64,000 nucleotides of DNA, from assembly GCF_014193585.1 (NCBI RefSeq), contig NZ_BLXY01000002.1, positions 124,001 to 188,000 on the forward strand, read 5' to 3'. Origin of the DNA: Geomonas paludis (lineage in GTDB: Bacteria > Desulfobacterota > Desulfuromonadia > Geobacterales > Geobacteraceae). The position numbers and the translations under genes were made by a program. Positions 1 to 7,028 of this stretch are shown here, piece after piece (the stretch's first letter is position 1; the number at the start of each line of letters is the position of its first letter). Under the pieces are notes generated by a model. That model saw nothing but the letters and a program-made list of their open reading frames with translations. It was not told the DNA's origin and ran no database searches.

Positions 1-1157
1 TTGCCGGTCAAGACCTCGACGAAACTGCCGTCGGTGATACCGGTGGTGATGGAAACCGGCACAGGCTTTCCTTCGGCGTTTAGGGTGTAGACCTTCTGCC
101 CGCCGTCCTTGCCCCCCGGCCTTCCCTTGGCACCGGGGCCTGAGCCCTGTCCACCGCCGGTGCCGGTCATGCCGCCACTCCCTGGCTTGCCGGAGGCCTT
201 CGTGTCCTTGTCGGAGCGCGGCTTGAAACGGAGCGCGGCTGCGGGGACCTTGAGCAGGTTGTCCTTCCTCAGGGTCTCCACGGTGACGTTGGCGGTCATG
301 CCCGGTTTAAGCTTCAACTCCTTGTTGTCCACCGCGATGACGGTGACATAGGTGACCACGTTCTGGGTCACCACCGGCGCGTTCCTGATCTGCACTACGG
401 ACCCCTCGAACTGCCGGTCCGAATAGGCATCCACGGTGAAGGTCGCCTTCTGCCCCACCTTGAGCTTGCTGATGTCAGACTCGTCGACGCTGGTGTCGAT
501 CTGCATCTTGGTGAGGTCCTGGGCGATGGTGAACAGGGTCGGCGTCTGGAAGGAGGCCGCCACGGTCTGCCCAACGTCCACGTTGCGGGAGACGACGGTG
601 CCGTCCACAGGCGACCTGATGGTGGAGTAATTGAGGTTGGTTTCCGCCTGCTTCAGGGCGCCCCTGGTCTGCATCACGGAGGCCTCGGCCGCCTTCACCC
701 CGGCGAGCGCCGAGTCGTAGGCGGTCTGGGCCGCATCGAGGTCGCTCTGGGCGATGATCCCTTCTTTGAGCAGTTCCCTGTTGCGCCCCAGCGTCCTCTT
801 GGCGTCGGCGAGCGTCACCTTGGCCTTGGCGAGACTCGCCTCGGCGTTCAGTGCGTTGCCGCGCGACTGCTGCACCGCGGAATTGAACAGGGCCGGGTCG
901 ATCTGCGCTATAGGCTGCCCTTTCTTTACCGGCGAGTTGAAGTCCACGTAGAGCTTGGCGATGGTCCCGGAGACCTGGGTACCCACCTGGACCGTGACCA
1001 CCGCGTTCAAGGTGCCGGTGGCAGAAACCGTGGAGGTGATGGCGCCGCGCTCGACCTTCTGAGTCTTGTACTGCGCTTTCGGGGGTTGTTTGAAGTAGAA
1101 ATAGCCGGCCACTCCCAGAACGGTCAACAGTATGACGGCACCTACGATTCTTTTCAC
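1..1157 (-). CDS. MacA-like periplasmic adaptor of a tripartite efflux/ABC export system (3-prime end cut by window)
   Basis: Membrane-fusion (HlyD/RND adaptor) subunit that would link an inner-membrane ABC or RND pump to an outer-membrane channel. Read on the minus strand from a GTG at 1155-1157 preceded by an AGAGGTGG ribosome site. Residues 1-25 are one N-terminal membrane anchor, followed by the barrel/lipoyl half (VSATGTLNAVVTVQVG, then SGTIAKLYVDFNSPVKKGQ), a coiled-coil hairpin rich in Ala/Lys/Leu, and the second lipoyl half (STIRSPVDGTVVSRNVDVGQ). The C-terminal part seen here has a Gly/Pro/Lys-rich loop before KVYTLNAEGKPVPVSI, which resembles MacA. The stop lies beyond base 1, so the partner MacB-like pump is probably further left. 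Family is clear; the substrate cannot be told. Confidence 0.88.
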   Translation of the reverse strand, partial: MKRIVGAVILLTVLGVAGYFYFKQPPKAQYKTQKVERGAITSTVSATGTLNAVVTVQVGTQVSGTIAKLYVDFNSPVKKGQPIAQIDPALFNSAVQQSRGNALNAEASLAKAKVTLADAKRTLGRNRELLKEGIIAQSDLDAAQTAYDSALAGVKAAEASVMQTRGALKQAETNLNYSTIRSPVDGTVVSRNVDVGQTVAASFQTPTLFTIAQDLTKMQIDTSVDESDISKLKVGQKATFTVDAYSDRQFEGSVVQIRNAPVVTQNVVTYVTVIAVDNKELKLKPGMTANVTVETLRKDNLLKVPAAALRFKPRSDKDTKASGKPGSGGMTGTGGGQGSGPGAKGRPGGKDGGQKVYTLNAEGKPVPVSITTGITDGSFVEVLTG

Positions 1158-1199
1158 GAGACCACCTCTTGGTTGATTCTTATGACTGTCCTTGCACTG

Positions 1200-1267
1200 A
1201 AAAGGGGACAGGCTACTTTTCCAAGTGCCTATCTGCCACCGCATGCAAAAGTAGCCTGTCCCCTTTT
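1200..1267. repeat. Inverted repeat with 21-bp perfect arms
   Basis: Arms at 1200-1220 and 1247-1267 are exact reverse complements (AAAAGGGGACAGGCTACTTTT) around a 26-base spacer. It lies in the gap between the macA-like gene and sodB, which otherwise holds only the sodB promoter. The GGGGACAGGC start is shared with the 29-bp dispersed palindromes found elsewhere in the window, so the two may be related repeat families. A hairpin here could also act as a bidirectional transcription barrier. Confidence 0.85.
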
Positions 1268-1443
1268 CCTGTCCCAACGGCATCGGCAAGCGACACAGTA
1301 ACTACTAAATGTGCAAGAAAGATGAAATGGAGAGTGTTTGTCCAATTCACAGTCAAACCGTCACTTTAACCATCGAAGCACCAGCGGTCAATGAAAATAA
1401 TCTATGGCAACCAGCCGGCAAGGCCTCCCTGCTTACTCAACAT

Positions 1444-1471
1444 TTGACAGCACTAATCATCCTTGTACAAT
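1444..1471 (+). promoter_or_regulatory. Sigma-70-type promoter for sodB
   Basis: TTGACA at 1444-1449 and TACAAT at 1466-1471 are separated by 16 bases. Transcription would start near 1478, giving a leader of about 54 bases before the sodB ATG. Match to consensus is by eye only. Confidence 0.65.
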
Positions 1472-1531
1472 TGGTCAGTATTTTTGCGGAGCCGCTGCAA
1501 AGGTCCAATACTACATAAAAAGGAGAGAGAC

Positions 1532-2116
1532 ATGACGGCGTTCACGGCGAAAGACTACTCCCAGCTGATCGGGATGCCCGGCTTCAGCGAGGCGCTTCTC
1601 AACAATCATTTCACCCTGTACCAAGGGTACGTGAAAAACAGCAATGCCCTCGACGAGCAGCTCACGCAGTTGCGCAAGGACGGCAAGGGCTCCGACCCCA
1701 CGTTTGCCGAGTTGAAGAGGCGTTTCGGATGGGAGTTCAACGGCATGAAGTTGCACGAACTCTACTTCGAGAACCTCGGCGGGAACCAGCCTATCAACCA
1801 GGACGGCAGGTTGGCGGCCCGGCTGCACCAGGACTTCGGGAGCTACGACGAGTGGGTCCAGGACTTCAAGTCCGTCGGCGCCATGCGCGGCATCGGCTGG
1901 GCCATCCTGTACCAGGACGCGCACAGCGGCAGGCTGATGAACTGCTGGATCAACGAGCACGACGTCGGTCACCCCACCTGCTGCGTTCCCATCCTGGTGA
2001 TGGACGTGTTCGAGCACGCCTTCATGACCGATTACGGCCTCAAACGCGCCGACTACATCAACTCTTTCTTCCAGAACATAGAGTGGACCAAGGCTGAGGA
2101 GCGCATGCAGATGTAA
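1532..2116 (+). CDS. sodB: Superoxide dismutase, Fe/Mn family
   Basis: Converts superoxide to oxygen and hydrogen peroxide in the cytoplasm. The 194-residue product has no signal peptide and is the usual family length. All four metal ligands of the family can be placed: His in LNNHFTLYQGYV, His in KLHELYFENLGG, and Asp and His in DVFEHAFMTDYG. GIGWAILYQD matches the conserved GSGW segment. The sequence is somewhat divergent, with a CC pair before the last metal motif (PTCCVPILVMDVFEH). Start is the ATG at 1532 after AAAAAGGAGAG; a longer frame from 1463 has no ribosome site and overlaps the promoter. Fe versus Mn cannot be decided by eye. It has its own promoter and terminator, so it is probably monocistronic. 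Confidence 0.93.
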   Translation: MTAFTAKDYSQLIGMPGFSEALLNNHFTLYQGYVKNSNALDEQLTQLRKDGKGSDPTFAELKRRFGWEFNGMKLHELYFENLGGNQPINQDGRLAARLHQDFGSYDEWVQDFKSVGAMRGIGWAILYQDAHSGRLMNCWINEHDVGHPTCCVPILVMDVFEHAFMTDYGLKRADYINSFFQNIEWTKAEERMQM

Positions 2117-2144
2117 GTCACAGACTTTGCATTACTCGTTAAGC

Positions 2145-2180
2145 ACAAAAGGGTCTCCTGCAGAGGCCCTTTTGTTTTAC
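2145..2180 (+). terminator. Rho-independent terminator after sodB
   Basis: ACAAAAGGG and CCCTTTTGT arms around a short loop, followed by TTTT, 28 bases past the sodB stop. Confidence 0.75.
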
Positions 2181-2221
2181 CTCAAACTTCAAGGGGGATC
2201 CCCCCTAAGGCCAGCGTGTAG

Positions 2222-2283
2222 GGCTGAACGGGGGTATGGTCAGGGCTGACCGGCATGCCGTTAAGGCTGAACGGGGGTATGGT
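2222..2283. repeat. Short direct repeat pair
   Basis: The 19-mer GGCTGAACGGGGGTATGGT occurs at 2222-2240 and again at 2265-2283, separated by 24 bases with a CCGGCATGCCG-like palindrome. No function is assigned. Confidence 0.7.
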
Positions 2284-2292
2284 TAGCGTTCT

Positions 2293-2460
2293 TCAGCGGC
2301 GGCAGGACTCGCAGAACTTGTCGTCGGTGCCGGCGAGCTGGCAGCCGCAGGAAGCGCAGGCGTTGTCCCATTCCGGGTGTCCCGCCTCCGTCGCCCTCTT
2401 CTTAGCCTCCAACCGCCGCACCTCTGCTTCCATCTCCTCGTTGTACTGCATCTCGAACAT
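2293..2460 (-). CDS. Small zinc-ribbon protein
   Basis: 55-residue protein with an acidic helical first half (MQYNEEMEAEVRRLEAKKR) and a C-terminal zinc ribbon: CASC, then 10 residues, then CESC at the extreme end. The ATG at 2460 is preferred over the one at 2481 because AAAGGAG lies 9 bases upstream of it and inside the longer version. Two-CXXC mini-proteins of this kind are usually structural or nucleic-acid/protein-binding; no specific role is claimed. It lies 27 bases downstream of the MFS gene on the same strand and may be cotranscribed. Confidence 0.7.
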   Translation of the reverse strand: MFEMQYNEEMEAEVRRLEAKKRATEAGHPEWDNACASCGCQLAGTDDKFCESCRR

Positions 2461-2487
2461 CGTGCTGCTCTCCTTTTGCATGGGTAA

Positions 2488-3777
2488 CTATCCGACTCGC
2501 GCTGCTTGCTTACTTTTTTCCTTCACGAAAAAGGAAAGCACCATTCCCGTGCCGAGAAAGCAGACGGCGGCGGCAAAGCTGTAGAACGAGGCCAGCGCGG
2601 GTTGACCGGGAAAGCGGTCTTTCATCGCCGCCACAAGCTGTGGCCCGGCAACCCCGGCAGCCGACCAGGCAGTGAGGATGGCGCCGTAAACCGCGGGCAT
2701 GAGCCGCGCTCCGAACATGTCCAGGACAAACGAAGGCATGGTCCCGAACCCGCCTCCATAACAGAGCAGGATGTAGCAGACAAGGGCCGCGAACAGCCAT
2801 GGATGCGAGGCCTGCATCAAAAGGGCGAACGCTGCGATCTGCGAAGCAAGGATCAGCCTGAAGGTCCGGAGTCTCCCCAGACGGTCGGATAAAGCGCCCC
2901 ACAGAAAGCGCCCGATGCCATTGAACACGGAACTTGCGGCGATCAGGGTTCCGCCGTAGCCGGCGAGGGTTTCCGCCCCGAGTGCCGGGTCGAGCTTGGC
3001 GCAGACATCCTGGAACAATGGGGATTGGAAACCGATGAGTGCGATCCCGGCGGTTATATTGCAGAAGAAGATCAACCACATCAAGACGAAGGGGGTTGAG
3101 GCGATGCAACTTCCGGCAGTGCCCGCGTCACCGTCCGAAACAGCACTGGCTGTAGCGTTGGCAGGCGAAGAAACGGGAGGGTTGCAAATAAAGGCGGCGG
3201 ACAGCAGCGAAAGAGCGAGGAAGATTACGCCCATCACCGTGAAGGCGAGCACCATGTCTCCGCCGACGCTGCGCAGCAAAAAGGGAGCGATTACCTTCGA
3301 CATGAGCAGCGCGCCGAAGCCGAACCCCATCACGACCGTCCCGGTTGCCAGTCCCTTGCGGTCGGGAAACCATCGTGACACAGTGGCGACGGGAGTTACG
3401 TAGCCGAGCCCGAGGCCGATGCCGCCGACAACACCGTAGCCGAGATAGAGAAGCGGCAACGAGTGCATCCGGAGTGCGAGCGCCGCGAGGAGATACCCCG
3501 AACCGAAAAAGACAGCGCCGGCAAGAGCAAGCGGACGCGGCCCGCTTTTGGGGAGGATGAGACCGCCGGCAGCGGCGGAAAGACCGAGGAAGCAGATGGC
3601 GAGGCTGAAGGTCCAGACGACCTGGCTGTTGGACCACCCATAGGCTTCGCACAGCGGTTTCTGGAAGAAGCTCCACGCATACACCGTCCCCAGGTTCAAC
3701 ATGAGCAGCGTGCAGGCAGCGGCAATGACTACTCTACGAGTTCCGTTTTCAGATGGCAATGTGGCTCCTGCGATCAT
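2488..3777 (-). CDS. MFS transporter, oxalate/formate antiporter (OFA) type
   Basis: Inner-membrane major-facilitator carrier of 429 residues with about 12 hydrophobic segments. The N-terminus LGTVYAWSFFQKPLCEAYGWSN and the loop GLGYVTPVATVSRWFPDRKG are typical of the OFA/OxlT branch, which exchanges small carboxylates. The second half carries GRFLWGALSDRLGRLRTF, the MFS loop-8/9 repeat. The start codon lies 5 bases after the lipocalin stop, so the two are translationally close. Transport of a monocarboxylate is a family-level inference; the substrate is unknown. Confidence 0.88.
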   Translation of the reverse strand: MIAGATLPSENGTRRVVIAAACTLLMLNLGTVYAWSFFQKPLCEAYGWSNSQVVWTFSLAICFLGLSAAAGGLILPKSGPRPLALAGAVFFGSGYLLAALALRMHSLPLLYLGYGVVGGIGLGLGYVTPVATVSRWFPDRKGLATGTVVMGFGFGALLMSKVIAPFLLRSVGGDMVLAFTVMGVIFLALSLLSAAFICNPPVSSPANATASAVSDGDAGTAGSCIASTPFVLMWLIFFCNITAGIALIGFQSPLFQDVCAKLDPALGAETLAGYGGTLIAASSVFNGIGRFLWGALSDRLGRLRTFRLILASQIAAFALLMQASHPWLFAALVCYILLCYGGGFGTMPSFVLDMFGARLMPAVYGAILTAWSAAGVAGPQLVAAMKDRFPGQPALASFYSFAAAVCFLGTGMVLSFFVKEKSKQAARVG

Positions 3778-3782
3778 TTTCT

Positions 3783-4295
3783 TTAGTCGTGGGTAACGTA
3801 GATGAGTTTGCTGGTGTCAAAGCCGAGTGAAGCAGCCTTTGCCACGAGGCGGTCTTTAACCGAAGCTTCCATAGCCGGGCTTCGTGACAGTATCCAGAGG
3901 TAACCTGTGTTTGGACCGCAGACCAGCGAGTATTGGTAGTTGTCATGGTCAAGGTCGAATATGACGTACGAGCCATAAAAGGGGCCGAAGAAGGAGACCT
4001 TCAGGAAACCTTTGTCAGGGGCATCTGCAAAATACGCCTTGCCGATGGCTTGCTTCCATCTGTTCTCTTTTGCCAGGTAGCCTCGGTTGATTACCTTGAT
4101 GCCGCCATCCTCTCGCAAGCTGTATTCCGCGCTGACGCGGCTCAAGCCTCGTTCGAAGGAATGATCCAGTCGCGCGATTTCGTACCATTTCCCCAGGTAC
4201 TTCTGCACGTCGAAGTTGTCAACCGGTTTCACCCGTTCCGGCATTCCTGTGCAGCCTGACAACAAAAGCGTCAACCATAGCGATAGTTTCTTCAT
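3783..4295 (-). CDS. blc: Outer-membrane lipocalin lipoprotein (Blc-like)
   Basis: Bacterial lipocalin that binds lysophospholipids or fatty acids at the outer membrane. The 170-residue protein starts with a lipoprotein signal ending in the lipobox LLSGC (Cys about residue 15). The lipocalin first motif follows (VQKYLGKWYEIARLDHSFERGL, with the GxW core), as does the second motif in DLDHDNYQYSLVCGPNTGYLWILSR, where the TDY-type strand is YSLVCGP. Length equals the E. coli Blc family. It is followed immediately by the OFA-type MFS gene, an arrangement suggesting one transcript but not an obvious shared substrate. Confidence 0.9.
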   Translation of the reverse strand: MKKLSLWLTLLLSGCTGMPERVKPVDNFDVQKYLGKWYEIARLDHSFERGLSRVSAEYSLREDGGIKVINRGYLAKENRWKQAIGKAYFADAPDKGFLKVSFFGPFYGSYVIFDLDHDNYQYSLVCGPNTGYLWILSRSPAMEASVKDRLVAKAASLGFDTSKLIYVTHD

Positions 4296-4346
4296 GTCGC
4301 TCTCCCTGCCGGCGTATTATCAGAGACTATGACAGCACCAACAGAG

Positions 4347-5090
4347 TTACCCACGCTCTGCACTGTGCTGGCGCAATGACACCATCGTCCCCCAGATGAT
4401 GGCAGCTGCCATGACGACACCACCGGCTGCAAAGAAAAATGTGCCGATCCCGTGATCCCATGTCAGGAGTCCAAGCTTCCCGAGCATCACTTCCCAGTCG
4501 TGGTAATCTTCCACCTCGCTCCCGGTCACGCCGCCCAGAAGCGGGAGCTGCCCGGCACGCGCATCGTCCGCGTAAGGAGCCACATCAGCCATGCTCTCCC
4601 CCAACCACCAGATACCAACGGCTGCAGCGTAAAAGTCACGGCGCATGTAGAAGGAGATTGCCACAACCACCGGGACGAGAAGCTGCATGATCGTCCCCCC
4701 GGCAACCTGGAGGAATCGGCCCAAAGGCGAAAACAGGACGTGCCCCGCCTCGTGGAAGGGAAGATTGACCAAGTGCAGGAATGTTTCGCCGACGTAATTG
4801 GAGGCAATGGAATGGCTCAGGATACGCAAGCTATAGAACGCGAGCAGGGCGAGGAATGCGCACCGGGCCGCGACCACACCAGAGGCGGCAGGTCCCCCTG
4901 CAACAGCAGCAGGAGCATAAACGGCTTCCTCTGACTGGGCGGGCGCCTGGTCCGAACGTTGCCGCACCTTGGCGAAGATAACCCCGCACCTGGGGCAGGT
5001 GTCAGTATTAGGTGGCCGCATTGCTGCACACTTAGGGCAAACCGCCTGTTCAGTCCTTGTCCCCGATGTATTGTCTCTCGATGAAATCAC
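4347..5090 (-). CDS. Zinc-ribbon plus HEAGH integral membrane protein (putative M50-like peptidase)
   Basis: An N-terminal zinc ribbon (CPKC...CPRCG, about residues 15-35) is joined to a membrane domain with four or five hydrophobic segments. The segment VNLPFHEAGHVLFSPLG contains HEAGH, the HExxH zinc signature of site-2-protease (M50-type) membrane peptidases. A second metal ligand motif such as NxxPxxxLDG is not obvious, so catalytic activity is uncertain. The frame is open to an ATG at 5159, but that stretch overlaps a better-looking small ORF. A GTG at 5088-5090 is therefore used, without a strong ribosome site, so the start is doubtful. Cytoplasmic zinc ribbon plus membrane HExxH suggests regulated intramembrane cleavage, which is inference. 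Confidence 0.7.
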   Translation of the reverse strand: MISSRDNTSGTRTEQAVCPKCAAMRPPNTDTCPRCGVIFAKVRQRSDQAPAQSEEAVYAPAAVAGGPAASGVVAARCAFLALLAFYSLRILSHSIASNYVGETFLHLVNLPFHEAGHVLFSPLGRFLQVAGGTIMQLLVPVVVAISFYMRRDFYAAAVGIWWLGESMADVAPYADDARAGQLPLLGGVTGSEVEDYHDWEVMLGKLGLLTWDHGIGTFFFAAGGVVMAAAIIWGTMVSLRQHSAERG

Positions 5091-5103
5091 TGTCGTAATC
5101 CCG

Positions 5104-5220
5104 TTAATCCTCTGATGAAGTCTCCTCCGGTTTGACAACCGGCACCCCGGTAACTGCATCGGCTATGTTATAGACCACCACGGGCAGGCTGTGGTCGTCA
5201 AGAAAGGCCACGGCCAACAT
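5104..5220 (-). CDS. Possible 38-residue ORF or gene remnant upstream of the HEAGH protein
   Basis: Frame from ATG 5220 to TAA 5104: MLAVAFLDDHSLPVVVYNIA, then DAVTGVPVVKPEETSSED. Codon use (GTG, GCC, GAC, CTG, CCC, GAG) matches neighbouring genes, and the peptide looks like the end of a beta-rich protein. An in-frame TAG lies 8 codons before the ATG and the ribosome site is weak. It could be a short gene coupled to the next one (stop 13 bases before its GTG) or the tail of a decayed gene. No family recognised. Confidence 0.4.
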   Translation of the reverse strand: MLAVAFLDDHSLPVVVYNIADAVTGVPVVKPEETSSED

Positions 5221-5266
5221 GCAGCGTGTGTCCCGCCGGGACTAGAGGCACAACTCCTCGCCCCGG

Positions 5267-6478
5267 TTACTTCGTTGGCAAAACAAATAAACCCGTCCCT
5301 AAGGTAGCAATGATATCAGGCATATCATCGCTAGTAACATCGGCCAGTGCCATTGCCTGATGAACTGAGGTTCCTCCAGCAAACCGCGTCTGTAAATAAA
5401 ACGATTTCGAGGTATCAAATGAATGATCTGCTGACTGAGGTAGGATGTGTACCATGCTTTGCCCACTCAATATGACGATATCGTTCAATCCGTCTCCGTT
5501 CATATCGGCAATTTTAACTTCATCCTGGGCAGTCAAGAGCGTCAACTGAAGAATTTGAGGGCCGGTTATGCCTCCATCGGAGTTTTGAACAAAAATATTG
5601 AGACCATTACTCGCAGGGTCAGCGGCAACAATATCTGCTAAACCATCGCCGTTAATGTCCCCCACCGCAAACGATCTAAAATCCGGCCAATAACTTGTTT
5701 GGACGGTGTAAAAATCGGGTGTTATATCGAAGCCCCCCATCGAAAGTTGCTTAATTACCGCCACCTGTTTCAGGTCGCTTTGAACGATGATATCGTTGCG
5801 GCCATCATTGTTTACATCCGCCACATGAACCTCTCCTCCATATACAACCGAAACCGAGGTGTAGGTTTGTTCAGCGCCTAGTCCACCGTTTTCTTGAAAG
5901 AAGATCGATAAAAGTCCATTGCTTCCTTGAACACTTGCTACCACAATATCCTTGCGACCGTCACCGTTGAGGTCAGCGATTGCGAGTGTTCCTGCGGTAG
6001 CGGTTGAGAGAGCATATTCCCGGGCTTCGTTGAGAGCATGTGTTGATCCATTCTGAGTATAAATTTTTACTCTGCCACGTAGTCCTGGAAGCCCAGGAAT
6101 GTCTCCGGTAATCACTAAATCCGCCAAACCGTCATTATCAACATCTCCGATGGCAATTCCCTTTAGTTCTAAGGATGAATTAACAACTAGTGGCTCATTC
6201 AGCATGCCTGTTGCATTCTGGTAATAGATAAGGATTCCTTTACTACCATTTGCCTCGATAACCACAACATCATTTCGTCCATCACCATTTAAATCACCTG
6301 TAGCTGTATCGCCGAATGCGTTGGAAAAAGCTGTTGCAGGCACCGGATATTCAATGCCAGTGCGGAATCGCAGTTGGGTATTCCGGGGCTGTTGGTTGTT
6401 AGGATTCTGCCCCCCACAACCAGACACCAGTATAAAGATGCAGAGCCCCACAAAAATGTTCAACAAAGTACGTCCCAT
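5267..6478 (-). CDS. FG-GAP/VCBS-repeat lipoprotein
   Basis: 403-residue exported lipoprotein with signal and lipobox LVSGC near residue 21, followed by an Asn/Gln-rich linker. The rest is a run of about seven FG-GAP/VCBS-type blades, each with a Ca-binding DxNxDGxxD loop: DLNGDGRNDVVV, DVDNDGLADLVI, DLNGDGRKDIVV, DVNNDGRNDIIV, DINGDGLADIVA, DMNGDGLNDIVI, and a degenerate last one, DVTSDDMPDIIA. Seven blades suggest a complete integrin-like beta-propeller. Third-position GC is visibly lower than in neighbouring genes, which hints at recent acquisition. Start ATG is preceded by AAGAGG. Likely surface or periplasmic binding role; partner unknown. Confidence 0.88.
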   Translation of the reverse strand: MGRTLLNIFVGLCIFILVSGCGGQNPNNQQPRNTQLRFRTGIEYPVPATAFSNAFGDTATGDLNGDGRNDVVVIEANGSKGILIYYQNATGMLNEPLVVNSSLELKGIAIGDVDNDGLADLVITGDIPGLPGLRGRVKIYTQNGSTHALNEAREYALSTATAGTLAIADLNGDGRKDIVVASVQGSNGLLSIFFQENGGLGAEQTYTSVSVVYGGEVHVADVNNDGRNDIIVQSDLKQVAVIKQLSMGGFDITPDFYTVQTSYWPDFRSFAVGDINGDGLADIVAADPASNGLNIFVQNSDGGITGPQILQLTLLTAQDEVKIADMNGDGLNDIVILSGQSMVHILPQSADHSFDTSKSFYLQTRFAGGTSVHQAMALADVTSDDMPDIIATLGTGLFVLPTK

Positions 6479-6543
6479 AATGATTTAACCTCTTACCAGC
6501 AAAATTTTTCCTTGAATGATCACTGTCGTTGTGACCCGTTTGC

Positions 6544-6599
6544 AGGCCGAGCCGCTTGGTACCCTTCTGCCCCGGTTTCAGATGGGCCTGTTTCTTCAT
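6544..6599 (-). pseudogene. Remnant of a small conserved gene (LKPGQKGTKRL N-terminus)
   Basis: From ATG 6599 the minus strand reads MKKQAHLKPGQKGTKRL and then diverges into a tail with no protein-like character that runs into the FG-GAP gene start. From memory this N-terminus resembles a family of short conserved hypothetical proteins in Geobacter-type genomes; I cannot verify that here. A truncated copy fits the idea that the FG-GAP gene was inserted or the region rearranged. The rest of 6479-6816 shows no gene. Confidence 0.35.
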
Positions 6600-6816
6600 G
6601 TCCTGGAGGATGAACGCCTCCGATGGGGCTGCTCGAACAGCCGCCCGGCACACTAACACGCAGAGTTAGCCTTGATCAATGTAAAACTTCTTGTAAAGGG
6701 CTGAAACCACTAGGGGGAAAGATGGAAAGCGGTCACGGGAGCGCTCCATGATGCCATATCGGGAAGGGATTCCAGGAGGCGTAGACGCGGCGGCGCGTGC
6801 TCGTGGCATGGAAAGA

Positions 6817-6850
6817 CAAAAGGCTTAGCCCGAAGGGGCTAAGCCTTTTG
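6817..6850 (-). terminator. Terminator of tRNA-Leu
   Basis: Perfect 14-bp arms (CAAAAGGCTTAGCC at 6817-6830 with its complement at 6837-6850), 10 bases past the tRNA 3-prime end. The minus-strand right arm ends in TTTTG. Confidence 0.7.
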
Positions 6851-6860
6851 ATTGTATATA

Positions 6861-6945
6861 TGGTACCGGAGGCCGGGGTCGAACCGGCACGCCTTGCGGC
6901 GCTGGATTTTGAGTCCAGTGCGTCTACCAATTTCACCACTCCGGC
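6861..6945 (-). tRNA. tRNA-Leu (CAA)
   Basis: 85-base class II tRNA with long variable arm. Acceptor GCCGGAG pairs with CTCCGGT. The D arm contains GGTAGACGC, the anticodon loop is CTCAAAA (anticodon CAA), the T arm is GCCGGTTCGACCCCGGC, and CCA is encoded at 6861-6863. Reads UUG leucine codons. Its own promoter and terminator flank it. Confidence 0.95.
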
Positions 6946-6989
6946 ATCTTTTAAAACGGAATTGTTATCCCGCCGCAAAAGAGACACAT

Positions 6990-7018
6990 CTTATACCAAC
7001 AAAACGAACGCGGGTCAA
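6990..7018 (-). promoter_or_regulatory. Promoter of tRNA-Leu
   Basis: On the minus strand TTGACC (7013-7018), 17 bases, TATAAG (6990-6995); start expected near 6983, 38 bases before the mature tRNA. Confidence 0.65.
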
Positions 7019-7028
7019 GTAACTTTCC

